NCBI GenBank assembly: GCA_020029455.1
Contig: JAIBJH010000203.1
Span: 1 to 5,134, forward strand
Length of the DNA stretch: 5,134 nucleotides
Reading direction: 5' to 3'
Source of the DNA: Hyphomicrobiales bacterium
GTDB lineage: Bacteria; Pseudomonadota; Alphaproteobacteria; Rhizobiales; Aestuariivirgaceae
The notes under the pieces were generated by a model. The model saw only the letters and a program-made list of their open reading frames with translations. It was not told the origin of the DNA and did no database searches. Positions 1 to 5,032 of the stretch are shown here, piece after piece. The position numbers and the translations under genes are program-made. Positions within the stretch are counted from its first letter, which is position 1. The number at the start of each line of letters is the position of its first letter.

Positions 1-535
1 CATCGGCACGTTGATTGCAATTGTGGGTGTCGTCATCATCATCGGCCTGCCGCAGGAAAGGCCGCCGCTGTTCCCGGTCCTCTGCATCATTGCAGGCGGC
101 GCATTCTGGGCCTTTGGCCAGGTGTTGATCCGGAAATATAGCAAGGATGATGGCGAATTGACTCTCAAGGCCAATGCCATTCTCGGCGTGCCGCAGCTTC
201 TGGTCGCCACCTGGCTCTTGGAGCAGGGCCAATGGCAATCCATCATTTCCGCCACCTGGATCGAATGGGCGACGCTCGCTTTCGTCTGCATCGTCGGATT
301 CTATGGCGGCTATCTCGCCTGGTTCGCCCTGCTGAAACGCACGACCATGGACGAAGCGGCACCGTGGATTCTCCTGATGACACCCATCGGCCTTGTCGCC
401 GCTGTGTTGATTTTGGGTGAGCGGATGACGCTGGTGCAGATTGTGGGCGCGCTGATCCTCATGGCGGGCTTAGGGATTGTGAATGGCATCGGCGTGCCGC
501 GCCGCTTTCTCCAGAGGAGAAGGGTGATGCTCTAA
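1..535 (+). CDS. EamA/DMT-family transporter, C-terminal part (5' end outside window)
   Basis: This is an inner-membrane permease of the drug/metabolite transporter superfamily. Such proteins have two EamA repeats and usually export small metabolites or amino-acid derivatives; the substrate cannot be told from sequence. The reading frame is already open at base 2, so the true start lies upstream. About 177 residues are visible: the last helix of the first repeat (bases ~11-50) and a complete second repeat of five hydrophobic helices. The second repeat ends in the family hallmark: a helix with P-I-G-L, then L-G-E-R (around bases 413-424), then a final helix with G-A-L-I-L-M-A-G-L. A short Arg-rich cytoplasmic tail (R-R-F-L-Q-R-R-R) follows. 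The TAA at 533-535 overlaps the end of the convergent dipeptidase gene. Family assignment is firm; naming it after a specific exporter such as RhaT or the E. coli cysteine exporter EamA would be a guess. Confidence 0.9.
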   Translation, partial: IGTLIAIVGVVIIIGLPQERPPLFPVLCIIAGGAFWAFGQVLIRKYSKDDGELTLKANAILGVPQLLVATWLLEQGQWQSIISATWIEWATLAFVCIVGFYGGYLAWFALLKRTTMDEAAPWILLMTPIGLVAAVLILGERMTLVQIVGALILMAGLGIVNGIGVPRRFLQRRRVML

Positions 536-1584
536 CTGCCCCAAGTCTTCTCCAGAACCCTCAGCCAATTCCGGTGCGTAATCTTGGTGATCAGTTCCTC
601 GCCAAATTCCGCTTCAACCATGGCCGCAACAAGCGCAGGCAAGCCGCTGGCGTCCTTGATGAAAGAGGGAATGCGCGCGCCATCGAAATCGCTGCCGAGC
701 CCCACGCAGTCCTCACCGCAAAGCGCGATCATGTGTTCGAGATGACGGATCAAGACATCCGCTCCCGTGCCCGGACTCCATTGGCCGTCGGGACGCAGGA
801 ATCCTGTGGCGTAGTTGAGGCCCACCATGCCGCCGGTCTCGCCGATGGCACGCAACTGCTCGTCTGTGAGATTGCGCGAATGGGCTGAAATGGCATGGGC
901 GTTGGAGTGCGTGGCGACAAGCGGCGCATTTGTCACGCGCACCACATCCCAGAAGCCGCGCTCGGTGATATGCGAAAGATCGACCATGATGCGCAGGCGA
1001 TTGCATTCCTTCACCAGCGCCTCGCCTTCGGGCGTGAGGCCCCGTCCCGTATCGGGCGAGGAGGGAAAGCGGAAGGGAACGCCGGCACCGAAGACATTAG
1101 GCCGCGACCACACCGGCCCCAGCGAACGAAGCCCCCGCGCGTAGTAGTGTTCAAGATTGGAAAGATCGGGCTTGATCGCTTCTGCGCCTTCAATATGCGT
1201 GATCCAGGCAAGCTCGCCCGCAGCCATCGCATTACTGAACTCCGTCACCGTATGGCACAGCGCAACCTCGCCCTTAGCTTCCGTCACGATGGCATCGCGC
1301 AGATCGAGCATGCCCTGCAACGATTGCTCTGCGGATTTCTGCGACAGCGCCCCGGCATAGGGCGGATTCCGGTCGTCATCATCCGGCAGGATCTCATGGC
1401 TGTTCGGCGAGAAAATCGCAAAGAAGCCGCCAACCATTCCGCCCGCCCTGATGCGCGGCAGGTCGAGATGGCCGAGGCCATCTCCTTCCAGAAAATCCTT
1501 CGCCTTCTGCGCGCTCTCCTTTTCGAAGAAGCGCAAGAGCGTGTCATTATGTCCGTCGATGATGGGGAAGTTGTTGCTGTTCAT
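532..1584 (-). CDS. Membrane dipeptidase-type peptidase, family M19 (renal dipeptidase-like)
   Basis: A zinc dipeptidase of the amidohydrolase fold, 350 aa, a normal length for bacterial M19 enzymes. The family hydrolyses dipeptides, often with a D-residue at the C-terminal position. All expected metal ligands are visible: H12 and D14 in D-G-H-N-D, bridging E132 in T-H-I-E-G-A, H205 in D-L-S-H, and H226 in A-T-H-S-N, with R237 in H-S-R-N and D299 in G-S-D-F-D-G as further conserved catalytic or substrate positions. There is no signal peptide or lipobox, so a cytoplasmic location is inferred. I chose ATG at 1582-1584 because the family's N-terminal strand (P-I-I-D-G-H-N-D) begins just after it and a purine-rich GGGAGAGGG lies 10 nt upstream. 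A longer frame to 1707 would only translate the intergenic repeat. The gene lies downstream of sodB across that repeat and ends tail to tail with the transporter gene. The natural substrate is unknown. Confidence 0.93.
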   Translation of the reverse strand: MNSNNFPIIDGHNDTLLRFFEKESAQKAKDFLEGDGLGHLDLPRIRAGGMVGGFFAIFSPNSHEILPDDDDRNPPYAGALSQKSAEQSLQGMLDLRDAIVTEAKGEVALCHTVTEFSNAMAAGELAWITHIEGAEAIKPDLSNLEHYYARGLRSLGPVWSRPNVFGAGVPFRFPSSPDTGRGLTPEGEALVKECNRLRIMVDLSHITERGFWDVVRVTNAPLVATHSNAHAISAHSRNLTDEQLRAIGETGGMVGLNYATGFLRPDGQWSPGTGADVLIRHLEHMIALCGEDCVGLGSDFDGARIPSFIKDASGLPALVAAMVEAEFGEELITKITHRNWLRVLEKTWGS

Positions 1585-1594
1585 CTGGATCGCC

Positions 1595-1601
1595 CTCTCC
1601 C
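1595..1601 (-). promoter_or_regulatory. Ribosome binding site of the dipeptidase, formed by a repeat arm
   Basis: Read on the - strand, GGGAGAGGG (complement of 1593-1601) stands 8 nt before the ATG at 1584 and is the only Shine-Dalgarno-like sequence near it. The same bases are one arm of the perfect 9 bp palindrome 1593-1619, so in mRNA the site can be sequestered in a stem. The spacing and motif support the start choice; control by this stem is inference. Confidence 0.55.
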
Positions 1602-1620
1602 GTTGAAGATGGGAGAGGGT

Positions 1621-1666
1621 GCCGCACCGCTTGCAAGCTTGCGCCGCAAGCGCGCAAGTGGGCGGC
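1621..1666. other. Long imperfect hairpin inside the repeat
   Basis: GCCGC (1621-1625) pairs with GCGGC (1662-1666). Then, after a bulged A at 1626, CCGCTTGC (1627-1634) pairs with GCAAGTGG (1654-1661, one G-T wobble). After a 2x2 internal loop, GCTTGC (1637-1642) pairs with GCAAGC (1646-1651) around a 3-nt loop. That is about 19 base pairs. It is flanked on both sides by GGGAGAGGG, so it looks like a separate palindrome set between repeat arms, consistent with a mosaic element. Confidence 0.75.
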
Positions 1667-1746
1667 GGGAGAGGGCCCTCATCCGGCCTTCGGCCACCTT
1701 CTCCCATGCGTTCCGCACGGGAGAAGGCGCGCGTTTCTTCGCTGCC

Positions 1747-2346
1747 TCATGCCTGAGCGCGCATCTCCTCGACATGATCCCAGTTCACGAGATTGTCGAC
1801 GAAGGCCTCGAGATATTTCTGCCGGGCGTTGCGGTAGTCGATGTAGTAACTGTGCTCCCACACGTCGCAGCCGAGGATCGGCTTGGCGCCATGCATCAGC
1901 GGGTTCTCGCCATTGGGCGTCTTGCTGATGACAAGCTTGCCATCCTTCACCGCAATCCAGCACCAGCCGGAGCCGAACTGCGTCATGCCTGCCTGCACGA
2001 AATCGGTGCGCATCTTGTCATAACCGCCGAGATCGGAATCGATTGCCGCCTGAAGCTTGCCGGGCAGCTTCTTGCCGCCGCCATTGGGCTTCATCCATTT
2101 CCAGAAATGGATGTGGTTGTAGTGCTGGCCCACATTGTTGATGAGGCCCGCCGCCTTGTCGGCAAAGGCCACCTTGCAGATGTCCTCGATGGAGGCGGTG
2201 GCAAGCGGCGAATCCTTCAGGAGATTATTGCCATTGGTCACATAGGCCATGTGGTGCTTGTCGTGGTGGAACTCCAAGGTTTCCTTGGACATATAGGGGC
2301 CAAGCGCATCATAGGCATAAGGCAGGGGCGGCAGTTCGAGGGCCAT
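1747..2346 (-). CDS. sodB: Superoxide dismutase, Fe (or Fe/Mn cambialistic) type
   Basis: Dismutates superoxide to oxygen and hydrogen peroxide in the cytoplasm. At 199 aa it is full length for the Fe/Mn SOD family, with an N-terminal helical hairpin followed by a C-terminal alpha/beta domain. The metal ligands are all present: H27 (E-F-H-H-D-K-H-H), H78 (G-Q-H-Y-N-H), D161 and H165 (D-V-W-E-H). The gateway tyrosine is Y35. The outer-sphere glutamine is Q74, in the N-terminal domain as in E. coli FeSOD. The position where MnSOD carries its glutamine is glycine (G146 in T-P-N-G-E-N-P-L). This favours iron, although some rhizobial relatives work with either metal. No signal peptide. ATG at 2344-2346 is preceded by AAGGAG at 7 nt. 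An EcfG-like promoter sits just upstream, 63 bp separate it from the TPR gene, and a hairpin-rich repeat follows its stop. Confidence 0.97.
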   Translation of the reverse strand: MALELPPLPYAYDALGPYMSKETLEFHHDKHHMAYVTNGNNLLKDSPLATASIEDICKVAFADKAAGLINNVGQHYNHIHFWKWMKPNGGGKKLPGKLQAAIDSDLGGYDKMRTDFVQAGMTQFGSGWCWIAVKDGKLVISKTPNGENPLMHGAKPILGCDVWEHSYYIDYRNARQKYLEAFVDNLVNWDHVEEMRAQA

Positions 2347-2353
2347 AGGTTTT

Positions 2354-2359
2354 CTCCTT
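2354..2359 (-). promoter_or_regulatory. Ribosome binding site of sodB
   Basis: AAGGAG on the - strand, 7 nt before the ATG at 2346. This near-perfect Shine-Dalgarno site fixes the start. It lies only a few bases after the expected transcription start, so the leader would be very short. Confidence 0.85.
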
Positions 2360-2369
2360 GGTTTGTGGA

Positions 2370-2395
2370 AACGTTATCTAGGCCCTGGAAGTTCC
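2370..2395 (-). promoter_or_regulatory. EcfG-type (general stress sigma factor) promoter of sodB
   Basis: On the - strand, GGAAC (2391-2395) is followed after 17 nt by CGTT (2370-2373). This is an exact match to the GGAAC-N16/17-CGTT consensus of promoters used by EcfG/RpoE2, the alphaproteobacterial general stress sigma factor released by the PhyR-NepR partner switch. It lies in the short gap between the TPR stop (2410) and the sodB ATG (2346), on the right strand, with transcription expected to start near 2362-2364. The match is seen directly; use in the cell is inferred. A poorer sigma70-like pair, TTGCCG (2398-2403) and TAGATA (2375-2380) with a 17-nt spacer, overlaps it. Confidence 0.72.
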
Positions 2396-2409
2396 GGCGG
2401 CAAGCTTGC

Positions 2410-3624
2410 TCAATCCGTCAAAATTCCACCCCGGCCGATCTCGATATCGGTCCTGGCCCCGTTTTCGCCAAACTTTTCGACAACCGAAATACCAGCGTCA
2501 AACTGGTTGGCGACCCGGATCACTTCCGAGGACTGGCTGAAGAGATTGACCTGAACCTGCTCTTCCACATTGACGGCAATGGCGCCGTGGTTGGGATCCC
2601 AGGAACCCCTTGCCTCGAGGCCGCCCTGAACGCCGCCCACCTGCGCGACATTGATCTTCGCCTTGAAGTCAATGGTGCCGTCGCCCTGCACCACGAAGTC
2701 CAGCGATCCCCACGGCGTTACGATGGAAAGCCCGGGATCGAGGCCCGGGATGAGAATGCCGAAGCGCGGCAGCTTGGCCGCGCAATCGAAGAAGCGCGCG
2801 AAGGGCTCGCCCGCCTGGCAGGATGATTGCGCAGAAGATTCAGCGATTTTACAAGTGACAAAATCGATCTGTCCAATGATCGACTTGGGGCATTTCTGCT
2901 CGCAGCCGTAATTGACTTCGCAAAGTTTCGGATCGAATGGCAGGCCTTCAAGTGCGCCGCCAGGCCCTCGCGCAAAGCGGAGCGAAGGATGGCCGCTGTT
3001 GAGCATGTAAGCGGCTTCCAGAAATTTCTTCGCCGCCGATTCTTCGCCGATCGCTCGCAGCGCTTCGGCGAGCCGCACATAGTAGAGAACATTCTGCGGA
3101 TTGGCCTGCACCGCGCTGAGCATGAGCATGGCGCCTTCCTCGATCATCGCCCGGTCAGCGGTCATCTGGCCAAGAGCTGCCATGGAGGTGCCGAGGTTGT
3201 TGGCAATGGCTGGCGAGGATTGGTCGAGGCCTCGCGCCTCTTTTTGCAGATCGACGATCTGCTGGCGCTCCTGCTGCGAGAGAGGCTTGCCCTGTCCCGG
3301 CATCACGCCTTGCGACAGCATCACGCCAAGCGAGGTAAGGGCAGGAGCCGATTGCGGATTGGCCTCAACCGCTCTGGCATAGAGCCAGGTTGCCTCTTCA
3401 AATTTTCCCTTGAGCGCAAAGGCGTGGCCAAGGGATTCAATCGCCCCGTCACCTTGCAGTGCTTGGATGGCCGCCTGCAACCCTTGCAGCATCTGCGGGT
3501 CAAGCCGCGTTTCCATTTGTGTCCTGGTAGTGAGAGCAGTCTCACGGCCATTGGCAAGCACAGAGGATGGCGCGAAGACCACCGCAATCAAAAAGAAAAA
3601 TGCAAGTGCCAGCTTGTGCAGCAT
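2410..3624 (-). CDS. Exported TPR-repeat protein with Cys-rich and beta-rich C-terminal half, function unknown
   Basis: 404 aa. Residues 1-24 form a signal peptide (M-L-H-K, a Leu/Phe/Ala-rich core, then S-V-L-A before N25), so the protein is probably periplasmic. Residues ~62-213 carry TPR-like helices: one clear repeat at ~66-98 (G-K-F-E-E-A-T...A-V-E-A-N-P) and degenerate ones at ~139-176 and ~180-213 (A-V-Q-A-N-P; L-A-E-A-L-R-A-I-G). Six cysteines (C235, C241, C245, C258, C269, C281), all after the TPR region, would suit three disulfides in an oxidising compartment. Residues ~300-404 look beta-rich, with many short alternating strands and Gly turns. I do not recognise this half. ATG 3622-3624 is preferred because GGAGGG lies 6 nt upstream and the signal peptide starts there; ATG at 3654, with a weaker GAGG, would add 10 residues. 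TPRs suggest a scaffold or binding role. The gene lies between a small exported protein gene and sodB. Confidence 0.85.
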   Translation of the reverse strand: MLHKLALAFFFLIAVVFAPSSVLANGRETALTTRTQMETRLDPQMLQGLQAAIQALQGDGAIESLGHAFALKGKFEEATWLYARAVEANPQSAPALTSLGVMLSQGVMPGQGKPLSQQERQQIVDLQKEARGLDQSSPAIANNLGTSMAALGQMTADRAMIEEGAMLMLSAVQANPQNVLYYVRLAEALRAIGEESAAKKFLEAAYMLNSGHPSLRFARGPGGALEGLPFDPKLCEVNYGCEQKCPKSIIGQIDFVTCKIAESSAQSSCQAGEPFARFFDCAAKLPRFGILIPGLDPGLSIVTPWGSLDFVVQGDGTIDFKAKINVAQVGGVQGGLEARGSWDPNHGAIAVNVEEQVQVNLFSQSSEVIRVANQFDAGISVVEKFGENGARTDIEIGRGGILTD

Positions 3625-3630
3625 GGGGAG

Positions 3631-3636
3631 CCCTCC
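3631..3636 (-). promoter_or_regulatory. Ribosome binding site selecting the TPR protein start
   Basis: GGAGGG on the - strand lies 6 nt before the ATG at 3624. It is stronger than the GAGG in front of the in-frame ATG at 3654 and places the signal peptide at the N-terminus. Confidence 0.7.
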
Positions 3637-3700
3637 GGCTGTTGCTTCTTTCATAACACGCCTCAAGGCGCGCAGACACGTGCCTCTTTTGGGGCAATAG

Positions 3701-3725
3701 TGGGCCACCGCAGAGCAGTGGCCCA
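3701..3725 (-). terminator. Hairpin after the small secreted protein gene (weak terminator or attenuator)
   Basis: TGGGCCAC (3701-3708) and GTGGCCCA (3718-3725) form a perfect 8 bp stem. Inside it a C-A mismatch is followed by GC/GC around an AGA loop. It begins 8 nt after the stop of the 104-aa gene. On the - strand the sequence after the stem is not T-rich, so it is not a classical intrinsic terminator. It may cause partial termination or protect the 3' end of the upstream message. A smaller stem at 3659-3670 (CGCC/GGCG) lies nearer the TPR gene. I see no convincing promoter in the 109 bp gap. Confidence 0.45.
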
Positions 3726-3733
3726 GCTTCGCA

Positions 3734-4048
3734 TCACGGCACCACGTACTGGCAGGGCTTCGCCTTGGCGATGCAGTAGAAGTTATTGCCCGTCCAGTCG
3801 CAGTTGACGCTATCGTTGCTGGCAATGTTCCACACGGACCATTCAAGTCCGTAAGCATTCTTGGCTGTGGCGCTCCAGGCTTTCTTGGCCGCCGATTTGC
3901 TCTTGAACAGAATCTTGGCGATGCCTTCGCCCTGCTTGAAGCTGTTCTTGCACTGATAGGCCATGGCCGGTGAAGAAAGGTTCATGGCGGCCAGCGTTGC
4001 AAGGGTGGCGGAAAGCGCAAACGCGCGGATGGTGGTGTTGATCTTCAT
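3734..4048 (-). CDS. Small exported four-cysteine protein, function unknown
   Basis: 104 aa. Residues 1-30 form a signal peptide (M-K-I-N-T-T-I-R, Ala/Leu core, S-P-A-M-A before Y31), leaving a basic mature protein of 74 aa. Four cysteines (C33, C83, C92, C99) would allow two disulfides. The mature part has a pattern I recall from small hypothetical periplasmic proteins of rhizobia: A-x-x-A-W, then Y-G-x-x-W-x-x-W-x-x-A (residues ~66-76), V-N-C, a hydrophobic Y-C, and a terminal A-K-P-C. No enzymatic motif is visible. ATG 4046-4048 is chosen because GGAG stands 7 nt upstream and the signal peptide starts there. A longer frame to 4120 would run into the terminator of the preceding gene, so it is rejected. 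The gene lies between that terminator and the TPR gene, so it must have its own promoter within about 60 bp, which I could not identify. Confidence 0.85.
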   Translation of the reverse strand: MKINTTIRAFALSATLATLAAMNLSSPAMAYQCKNSFKQGEGIAKILFKSKSAAKKAWSATAKNAYGLEWSVWNIASNDSVNCDWTGNNFYCIAKAKPCQYVVP

Positions 4049-4106
4049 GGGTCGTCTCCAATGTTGCTGTGCTTTGAGAGGCACGGGTTGCGTGACGTTC
4101 CGGATG

Positions 4107-4144
4107 AAAAAGGGCCGCAACTCACTTCACGTGAGCTGCGGCCC
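4107..4144 (-). terminator. Rho-independent terminator of the membrane-protein unit
   Basis: Read on the - strand, GGGCCGCA (complement of 4137-4144) pairs with TGCGGCCC (complement of 4112-4119), an 8 bp GC-rich stem. After one mismatch CTCAC/GTGAG adds 5 bp around a 5-nt loop. The stem is followed directly by TTTTT (complement of 4107-4111). Stem, loop and U-tract are all canonical. It lies 62 nt after the stop at 4207 and about 60 bp before the next ATG, so it separates the two transcription units. Confidence 0.9.
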
Positions 4145-4206
4145 CTCAGCCGAAACTTGAGCGCGGAGATAGCTTTTGAAGAATGTACGCCTTTTGAACC
4201 TGCGCT

Positions 4207-5022
4207 TCAGATTGTGTTCATGCTGAAGAGTGGCACGCCGGATGCGGCTAATGCGAATGTGCCAACTGTGGCAATCGTGCAGAGAAGTGCCACGAGCCAC
4301 ATCACGCGCCTGCTGCCGGTAAAGGCGGCGAGTGGAATGATCTGCGCCGCATGAAGCCCTACGAAATGCGCAATGCGCAAATCACCGCCCGTAGTGGACC
4401 AGCCGAAAAAGCCAGTGCCTGTGGCATCGGTTGGATCGCCACCAACGCCATGGCCATATTGCGAACTCATATAGGCGCCCGCAATACCGCCCAGCACTGC
4501 ACCCAGCATCAGGCCGAGCGCAACGCTCTCCTTCAACAGATTGCCGTCACGGTTACGCCACAGCCGATAACCCACATAGCCGGCAGCCAACATCATCGAG
4601 ACAGCGCCAAGGCCCATAAGCGAATAGAGAACATCTGCCGTGACGGTAGAATGATTGAAATGTGAGGCTTCGGCCCGCGAGGCGCGGAACACGATGTAAA
4701 CCATCTCAAGCCATCCGGCAGCCACCATGACGGCAATGAACCAACGGATGCTGCGCCGCGACTGTTCAACGGCGGGAAGAAGGCTGAGGCCCCAGCCCAC
4801 CGTGGCGAACTGGATGGCGATGGAGAAGAAAAACTTCGCCGGCTTGTGCCAGACATTGGCGCCATTGAGAAGCCGCGGGTCCACCTGTTGCAGGGCAATG
4901 CAGAAGACGCTGAGCGCCAGCATGATAAGCACTGTCCACCAGATCAGCGGCGATGCGCTGCGAACACGGTTGATCAATTCAGTGCCGAAGGACGGCTCAA
5001 GAGCGATTGATGTTTGTGTCAT
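4207..5022 (-). CDS. Conserved-looking seven-helix membrane protein, function unknown
   Basis: 271 aa, with about seven predicted membrane helices at roughly 27-45, 62-83, 93-113, 130-153, 165-187, 218-235 and 239-261. Between them are features that look conserved: W-H-K-P-A-K-F (58-64) at the mouth of helix 2, R-A-E-A-S-H-F-N-H (116-124), a Gly-rich loop Y-G-H-G-V-G-G (189-195), and A-H-F-V-G-L-H-A (218-225) in helix 6. The histidines near membrane boundaries (H59, H121, H124, H191, H219, H224) could bind a metal or heme, but this is conjecture. I recall the A-H-F-V-G-L-H-A signature from hypothetical membrane proteins and know no function for it. ATG 5020-5022 follows the stop of the upstream membrane gene by 10 nt, with AAGAG (complement of 5030-5034) 7 nt before it overlapping that stop. 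Translational coupling in an operon is therefore likely. A terminator closes the unit. Confidence 0.85.
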   Translation of the reverse strand: MTQTSIALEPSFGTELINRVRSASPLIWWTVLIMLALSVFCIALQQVDPRLLNGANVWHKPAKFFFSIAIQFATVGWGLSLLPAVEQSRRSIRWFIAVMVAAGWLEMVYIVFRASRAEASHFNHSTVTADVLYSLMGLGAVSMMLAAGYVGYRLWRNRDGNLLKESVALGLMLGAVLGGIAGAYMSSQYGHGVGGDPTDATGTGFFGWSTTGGDLRIAHFVGLHAAQIIPLAAFTGSRRVMWLVALLCTIATVGTFALAASGVPLFSMNTI

Positions 5023-5032
5023 GGCAGCACTC

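Larger units (their letters stand above)
1593..1727. repeat. RIME/Bru-RS-like palindromic intergenic repeat
   Basis: Nearly the whole sodB-dipeptidase gap is a block of nested inverted repeats. In order: CCCTCTCCC (1593-1601) with GGGAGAGGG (1611-1619), a perfect 9 bp stem; a long hairpin at 1621-1666; a second GGGAGAGGG copy (1667-1675); GGCC-TTC-GGCC (1685-1695); and CCTTCTCCC (1697-1705) with GGGAGAAGG (1719-1727), extended inward by TGCG-TTC-CGCA. From memory, the segment reading CCCTCATCCGGCC...CCTTCTCCC is a very common dispersed unit in Rhizobium, Mesorhizobium and Brucella relatives, described as RIME or Bru-RS elements. No coding capacity is apparent. Transcribed within a sodB-dipeptidase message, it would fold strongly and could stabilise the sodB 3' end, attract RNase, or reduce downstream expression. 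The element name is inferred; the palindromes are seen directly. Confidence 0.85.

Noticed and set aside
1585..1707. 41-codon N-terminal extension of the dipeptidase
   Set aside because: It translates the palindromic repeat (Arg/Pro/Cys-rich, no homology expected), while the family's conserved start follows the ATG at 1584.
2375..2403. Sigma70-like TTGCCG-N17-TAGATA in front of sodB
   Set aside because: Only a partial match at both boxes, and it overlaps the exact EcfG-type match. It could be a second overlapping promoter but is not supported well enough to list.
895..2826. 643-codon open frame on the + strand
   Set aside because: It runs antisense through the dipeptidase, the palindromic repeat, sodB and the TPR gene, all of which have clear family motifs, signal peptides or ribosome binding sites on the - strand. 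It has no recognisable domain. Long antisense frames are common in GC-rich DNA.
3681..3696. Small stem TGCCTC-TTTT-GGGGCA
   Set aside because: The pairing contains a wobble that becomes a C-A mismatch on the transcribed strand; too weak to call a regulatory structure.
2827..3807. 326-codon open frame on the + strand
   Set aside because: Antisense shadow of the TPR protein gene and the end of the small secreted protein gene; Arg/His-rich composition and no family motif.
3625..3858. 78-codon N-terminal extension of the TPR protein
   Set aside because: It would overlap the small secreted protein gene out of frame and bury the signal peptide. GGAGGG before 3624 supports the shorter form.
4049..4106. 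GGAAC at 4096-4100 (- strand) as an EcfG promoter for the small secreted protein
   Set aside because: The - strand reads GGAAC here, but no CGTT follows at 16-17 nt, so the promoter of this gene remains unidentified.
4049..4120. 24-codon N-terminal extension of the small secreted protein
   Set aside because: It would begin within the rho-independent terminator and place residues before a clear signal peptide. GGAG before 4048 supports the shorter form.
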